Below, one piece after another: positions 61,419-64,000 of a stretch of 64,000 bases of DNA. The stretch is from contig NZ_JAHVJZ010000011.1 of NCBI RefSeq assembly GCF_019801015.1, positions 62,001 through 126,000 on the forward strand, in the 5' to 3' direction. The stretch is from Marinobacter nauticus (GTDB lineage Bacteria > Pseudomonadota > Gammaproteobacteria > Enterobacterales > Shewanellaceae). The notes beneath the pieces were generated by a model, which did not search any database, was not told where the DNA came from, and worked only from the letters and a program-made list of their open reading frames with translations. A program made the translations under genes and the position numbers. How positions within the stretch are numbered: position 1 is the first letter of the stretch; every line of letters begins with the position of its first letter.

Positions 61419-61608
61419 TGGAGTCTTCCTGACTTAAAAATCATCAGCTTACCTGCTATCTCCCATCAATGAAACGGCAGCGATTTTGGCCACCATAGCC
61501 GGCGGAAGTTGCCTTACCCACACCCTGTGACATTGCTCACATCTTTGGGTAAGCTGTGTGGCAACAGGTAGGACCAGTAAGAGCACCAGAAAGAGCATAA
61601 GGATGGTT

Positions 61609-62100
61609 ATGAGCGCGGCCCAACAGGAAAACTACGTACTTCGTCTGTACCACAAGCTGCAGGGTAAACCGCTTGGCGGTTGGCTGTTCAGTCGGGTGCT
61701 GGCGGCCAAAGCCCCCTATTTCAAAACCGTCGGGGCCAACATAACGCGCCTGGAGCCCCATCGCTGTGAGTGTGTGATCCCCAAGCGACGTGCCGTGGAG
61801 AACCACATTGGTACGGTGCACGTGATCGCCATCTGTAATGGCCTGGAACTGTCGATGGGCGTGATGGCCGAGGCATCGATACCGAAGCATCTTCGCTGGA
61901 TCCCCAAAGGCATGACCCTGGACTACACCGCAAAGGCGGGCAGTGACATTCGCTGCGTCGCTCAGGTCAGTCCGGAAGACTGGAAGCCCGGCGATCTGGA
62001 TGTGGAGGTGGTGGCCTACGACCGGGATGACGTTGAGGTGGTGCGTGGTCGCATCCGCTTGTGGATCAGTGAAAAGCCCGCGAAAGCCAAGGCGGCCTGA
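61609..62100 (+). CDS. Hotdog-fold thioesterase-like protein (DUF4442)
   Basis: This 163-residue protein has the hotdog-fold pattern of DUF4442/PaaI-like thioesterases: RRAVENHIGTVHVIAICNGLELSMGVM (~62-88) and later WIPKGMTLDYTAKA. These enzymes hydrolyse acyl-CoA thioesters; the substrate is not evident. The ATG at 61609 has AAGGATGG upstream. The upstream in-frame ATG at 61603 adds only two residues. The next gene starts directly after the stop. Confidence 0.83.
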   Translation: MSAAQQENYVLRLYHKLQGKPLGGWLFSRVLAAKAPYFKTVGANITRLEPHRCECVIPKRRAVENHIGTVHVIAICNGLELSMGVMAEASIPKHLRWIPKGMTLDYTAKAGSDIRCVAQVSPEDWKPGDLDVEVVAYDRDDVEVVRGRIRLWISEKPAKAKAA

Positions 62101-62613
62101 GTGCAGGCAGTGGGGCTGGGCTGTGAAGAGGCGCAATTTCGGGTGCATATGGGCAACCGCCCCCCGTTATCGCCCTTTGCTGAGCCTGACGGAGTGATGC
62201 CACTGCTCGATGGTGAAATTGCGACAATCAGTGCGGCGGGCGGAAACGGCTGGCGTAAGGTGTTCAGTGTGTTTGCAAAGCTGTGTTGGACGTTGGCGCC
62301 GCCGTGGCTGAATCGGCAGGGAGTGCCGAGCTGGCAGGCTTACCGGGATGGGTGTCTGTTGCAGACCGGCAGCGATACCGCGCTGCTGTTTTCCGATCCG
62401 GTACCTCAACCCGCCGGGGTTCAGATTTTGATGGGCAAGGCCTATGGCCTTGCGGCCGCCGCGCGGGCGGGCATTGAGCTTCATTGGGTGGATGCCCACT
62501 TCGCGATCAGTGCGGATAGGCGGACGGTTCTCTGTCCCTATTTCGATTACCGCCAATTGACCAATGCACGCATCGAAACGCTCACGGCATTGCTGAAACA
62601 CGATCATCATTGA
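62101..62613 (+). CDS. Conserved hypothetical protein
   Basis: The 170-residue cytosolic protein starts with a GTG immediately after the previous stop codon, preceded by AAGGCGG. It has the segments NGWRKVFSVFAKL (~49-61) and a C-terminal CPYFDYRQLTNARIETLTALL. I recall this pattern from a family of unknown function in Shewanella-like genomes but cannot name it with certainty. Coupling to the thioesterase suggests a shared role. The in-frame ATG at 62149 is an alternative start. Confidence 0.7.
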   Translation: MQAVGLGCEEAQFRVHMGNRPPLSPFAEPDGVMPLLDGEIATISAAGGNGWRKVFSVFAKLCWTLAPPWLNRQGVPSWQAYRDGCLLQTGSDTALLFSDPVPQPAGVQILMGKAYGLAAAARAGIELHWVDAHFAISADRRTVLCPYFDYRQLTNARIETLTALLKHDHH

Positions 62614-62701
62614 ACTTGATAACCGATTTCAGTTAATGGCTTCTCCTCCGGCATAGGAAGAGTAGAATGGCGCACCTTTTTTCATTCAGTGTTGCTCCTT
62701 G

Positions 62702-63487
62702 ATGCTTTCGGGTCGTCTTACCGTTCGGGCCAATCCCGTCTTTCCCGCTTTTTTCGCCGCTCTTGTGCTGGGCCTGGGCATAGCGCTCTATGTCGCCAGC
62801 GGTGCTGAAATGGAGCATCAGCCGTTTCAGTTTCAGCTTCTGGCCATGCTGACAGTGTTGCTGATCTGTCTGACCCTGATGAGGGGCGGCGAGCTGAGTC
62901 TGAGTAACGTGACGTTCGGCGTGGCCCCTGAACTTCGCGCAAGGGCCTGGGTGCTGGTTGGCAATGCGGCCGGTATTTTGGTGGTGTTGTGGCTGGTTCA
63001 GGTACTGGGAGCGTCTGCCTGGCAGCAGGGAGAGTGGGGCGAGGCCGCACTGAACATTGCGTTGGGGAAACTCTCTTACGGCTTTTGGGAGTTGGTGGGG
63101 TTGGCAGCACTGAGCAATATGGGGTTCTGTCTGGCCCTTTGGCTGAGCCGGGTAGCCGATGATGCGCCGCTAAAGCTTATCACCCTGGCTGCCCCCATCT
63201 GGCTCTATATGAACACCGGAATTGAACATGTGGTGGTTAACCTGATTGTGGTGCCGGTTGGGATTCTGGTGTTGCACTGCGCGCCGGATGGCTTCTGGTT
63301 ACTGACTCAATGCGACCCGGACCGATTCGAAAGTCTGACACTGGGGCGGTTTTTCGGTCACAGTCTGGTGCCGGTTCTGATCGGCAATCTGGTGGGAGGG
63401 GGCAGCGTTGTCGGTTTGATTCACCTGTGGCTGGATCGGGATGTGATGGATCCGGACTGGCTTGATGATCTGAATGAGGAGCGCTGA
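62702..63487 (+). CDS. Formate/nitrite transporter (FNT)-like membrane channel
   Basis: The 261-residue inner-membrane protein has about six hydrophobic helices. NTGIEHVVVNLIVVPVGI (~175-192) matches the conserved FNT stretch with the central histidine (FocA SGFEHSVANM). SLVPVLIGNLVGGGSVVGL (~221-239) matches the second helix-break motif. The first half is poorly conserved and the classical first FNT motif is hard to see. FNT channels carry formate, nitrite, lactate or hydrosulfide. The ATG at 62702 is preceded by no clear ribosome site. The gene is convergent with the truncated LysR gene. Confidence 0.72.
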   Translation: MLSGRLTVRANPVFPAFFAALVLGLGIALYVASGAEMEHQPFQFQLLAMLTVLLICLTLMRGGELSLSNVTFGVAPELRARAWVLVGNAAGILVVLWLVQVLGASAWQQGEWGEAALNIALGKLSYGFWELVGLAALSNMGFCLALWLSRVADDAPLKLITLAAPIWLYMNTGIEHVVVNLIVVPVGILVLHCAPDGFWLLTQCDPDRFESLTLGRFFGHSLVPVLIGNLVGGGSVVGLIHLWLDRDVMDPDWLDDLNEER

Positions 63488-63503
63488 GCGCGCTCCCTGA
63501 TGT

Positions 63504-64000
63504 TCAGGCCCGCAGCGCCCGGCGCTTTTGAATGTGCCTGGCTTCCGCCATCAGGCAATCCCGCAACGGGTGAGCGGCGCTGTCTGCCCGCCAGATGAAC
63601 GAAAGCCGACGCTCCATATTCAGCTCTGGCACTTTCAGGCAAACCAATTCCCCCCTCGCCACCGCGGCTTCCACTTCCAGGTAGGGCAGGCAACTGAGGT
63701 AGTTGCCGTTGGCCACCAGGGCCCGGAGGATGCTGACCTGTTCGTATTCGTGGCGCACATTCAGATTATCGATAAGCCCATGCAGGGCGGAATCAAAGAT
63801 GGCGCGGGTGCCTGCTCCGCGCTCCCGCAGCACCCATTTGGCCTGCTCCAGTTGGGTCAGGCTGATCCGATCCAACTGGGCATAAGGGTGATGCTTGCCG
63901 ACGACCACCGCCAGATGGTCGTAACACCAAGTGTGCTGGGCAATCCGCGCATCGTCACAACGGCCCTCGATGACGCCCAGTTGAAAGCGGTGCTTTAACA
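63504..64000 (-). CDS. LysR-family regulator, substrate-binding domain (5' end outside window)
   Basis: The minus-strand frame runs from the right edge to 63504, 165 codons of the C-terminal effector domain. FQLGVIEGRC, HLAVVVGKHHPYA and WVLRERGAGTRAIFD match LysR effector domains of the CysL/YeiE type (WVLRE-G-GTR). The helix-turn-helix lies beyond the window. No ligand can be assigned. It is convergent with the FNT-like gene, 16 bases apart. Confidence 0.85.
   Translation of the reverse strand, partial: LKHRFQLGVIEGRCDDARIAQHTWCYDHLAVVVGKHHPYAQLDRISLTQLEQAKWVLRERGAGTRAIFDSALHGLIDNLNVRHEYEQVSILRALVANGNYLSCLPYLEVEAAVARGELVCLKVPELNMERRLSFIWRADSAAHPLRDCLMAEARHIQKRRALRA

Noticed and set aside
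1-64000. CRISPR array, tRNA or rRNA genes
   Set aside because: No regularly spaced direct repeats, no cloverleaf with CCA-end pattern and no conserved rRNA segments were recognised on reading; a tRNAscan or CRISPR search could confirm.

Overview
The window is about 60% GC and fully bacterial. Its gene content points to a marine gammaproteobacterium of the Shewanella/Ferrimonas type, most likely a high-GC Ferrimonas-like organism. The evidence is a TonB2-type operon (DUF3450, two ExbB-like proteins, ExbD, TonB, TPR protein), the MaoP/DUF413 protein, MsrPQ, TamAB, an L,D-transpeptidase next to a YcbK-like protein, and several families common in Alteromonadales. The species call is inference. 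No rRNA, tRNA or CRISPR array was seen.

Layout. 1-1235 is the 3'-truncated exonuclease I gene (minus strand). 1.5-6.6 kb is an AT-richer accessory island. It holds an Imm26-like orphan immunity gene, a small membrane protein, a secreted/outer-membrane protein, a YugP-type zinc peptidase and an unknown protein, separated by integron attC-like sequences and four copies of a ~150 bp repeat with GGACACCC/GGGTGTCC ends. 6.7-10 kb returns to core genes (YdcH-like, a KamA-family radical SAM enzyme, a RimK-like ATP-grasp ligase coupled to MaoP). 10.2-21 kb is a cell-envelope block: an MltF-like lytic transglycosylase faces a seven-gene minus-strand run (rmuC, slt, nfeD, slipin, moxR, DUF58, tgpA-like). 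21.3-25.6 kb carries msrP-msrQ, a DUF885 lipoprotein and a class I glutamine amidotransferase. 25.6-31.7 kb has an outer-membrane barrel, an HU-like protein and the TonB2 energy-transducing operon, with a Fur-box-like site and an orphan minus-strand terminator upstream.

31.7-37.3 kb contains the L,D-transpeptidase/YcbK pair, rplY (L25) with a leader hairpin, a TerB-like protein, a UPF0149 protein, a GNAT acetyltransferase, a zinc-ribbon membrane protein and a MAPEG protein. 37.3-43.5 kb is one signalling operon: HD-GYP response regulator, hybrid histidine kinase, REC-Hpt protein and REC-TPR protein. 44-46 kb holds a glycosyltransferase and a hexapeptide acyltransferase, followed by tamB-tamA (46-52 kb). 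52.1-59.4 kb is metabolic: isoaspartyl peptidase, CBS protein, cysE, a GCS2-type amidoligase with an M14 deacylase, an outer-membrane barrel and a second M14-type deacylase. 59.4-60.6 kb is a second AT-rich patch with orphan ORFs. The right end has a secreted protein, a hotdog-fold thioesterase, a conserved hypothetical, a divergent FNT channel and a truncated LysR regulator.

The best candidates for a second look are the repeat/attC-like island, the orphan terminator (possible small RNA) at 26.6 kb, the TamA with an apparent extra POTRA domain, the GCS2-M14 pair, the REC-TPR/HD-GYP phosphorelay, and the FNT-LysR neighbourhood.
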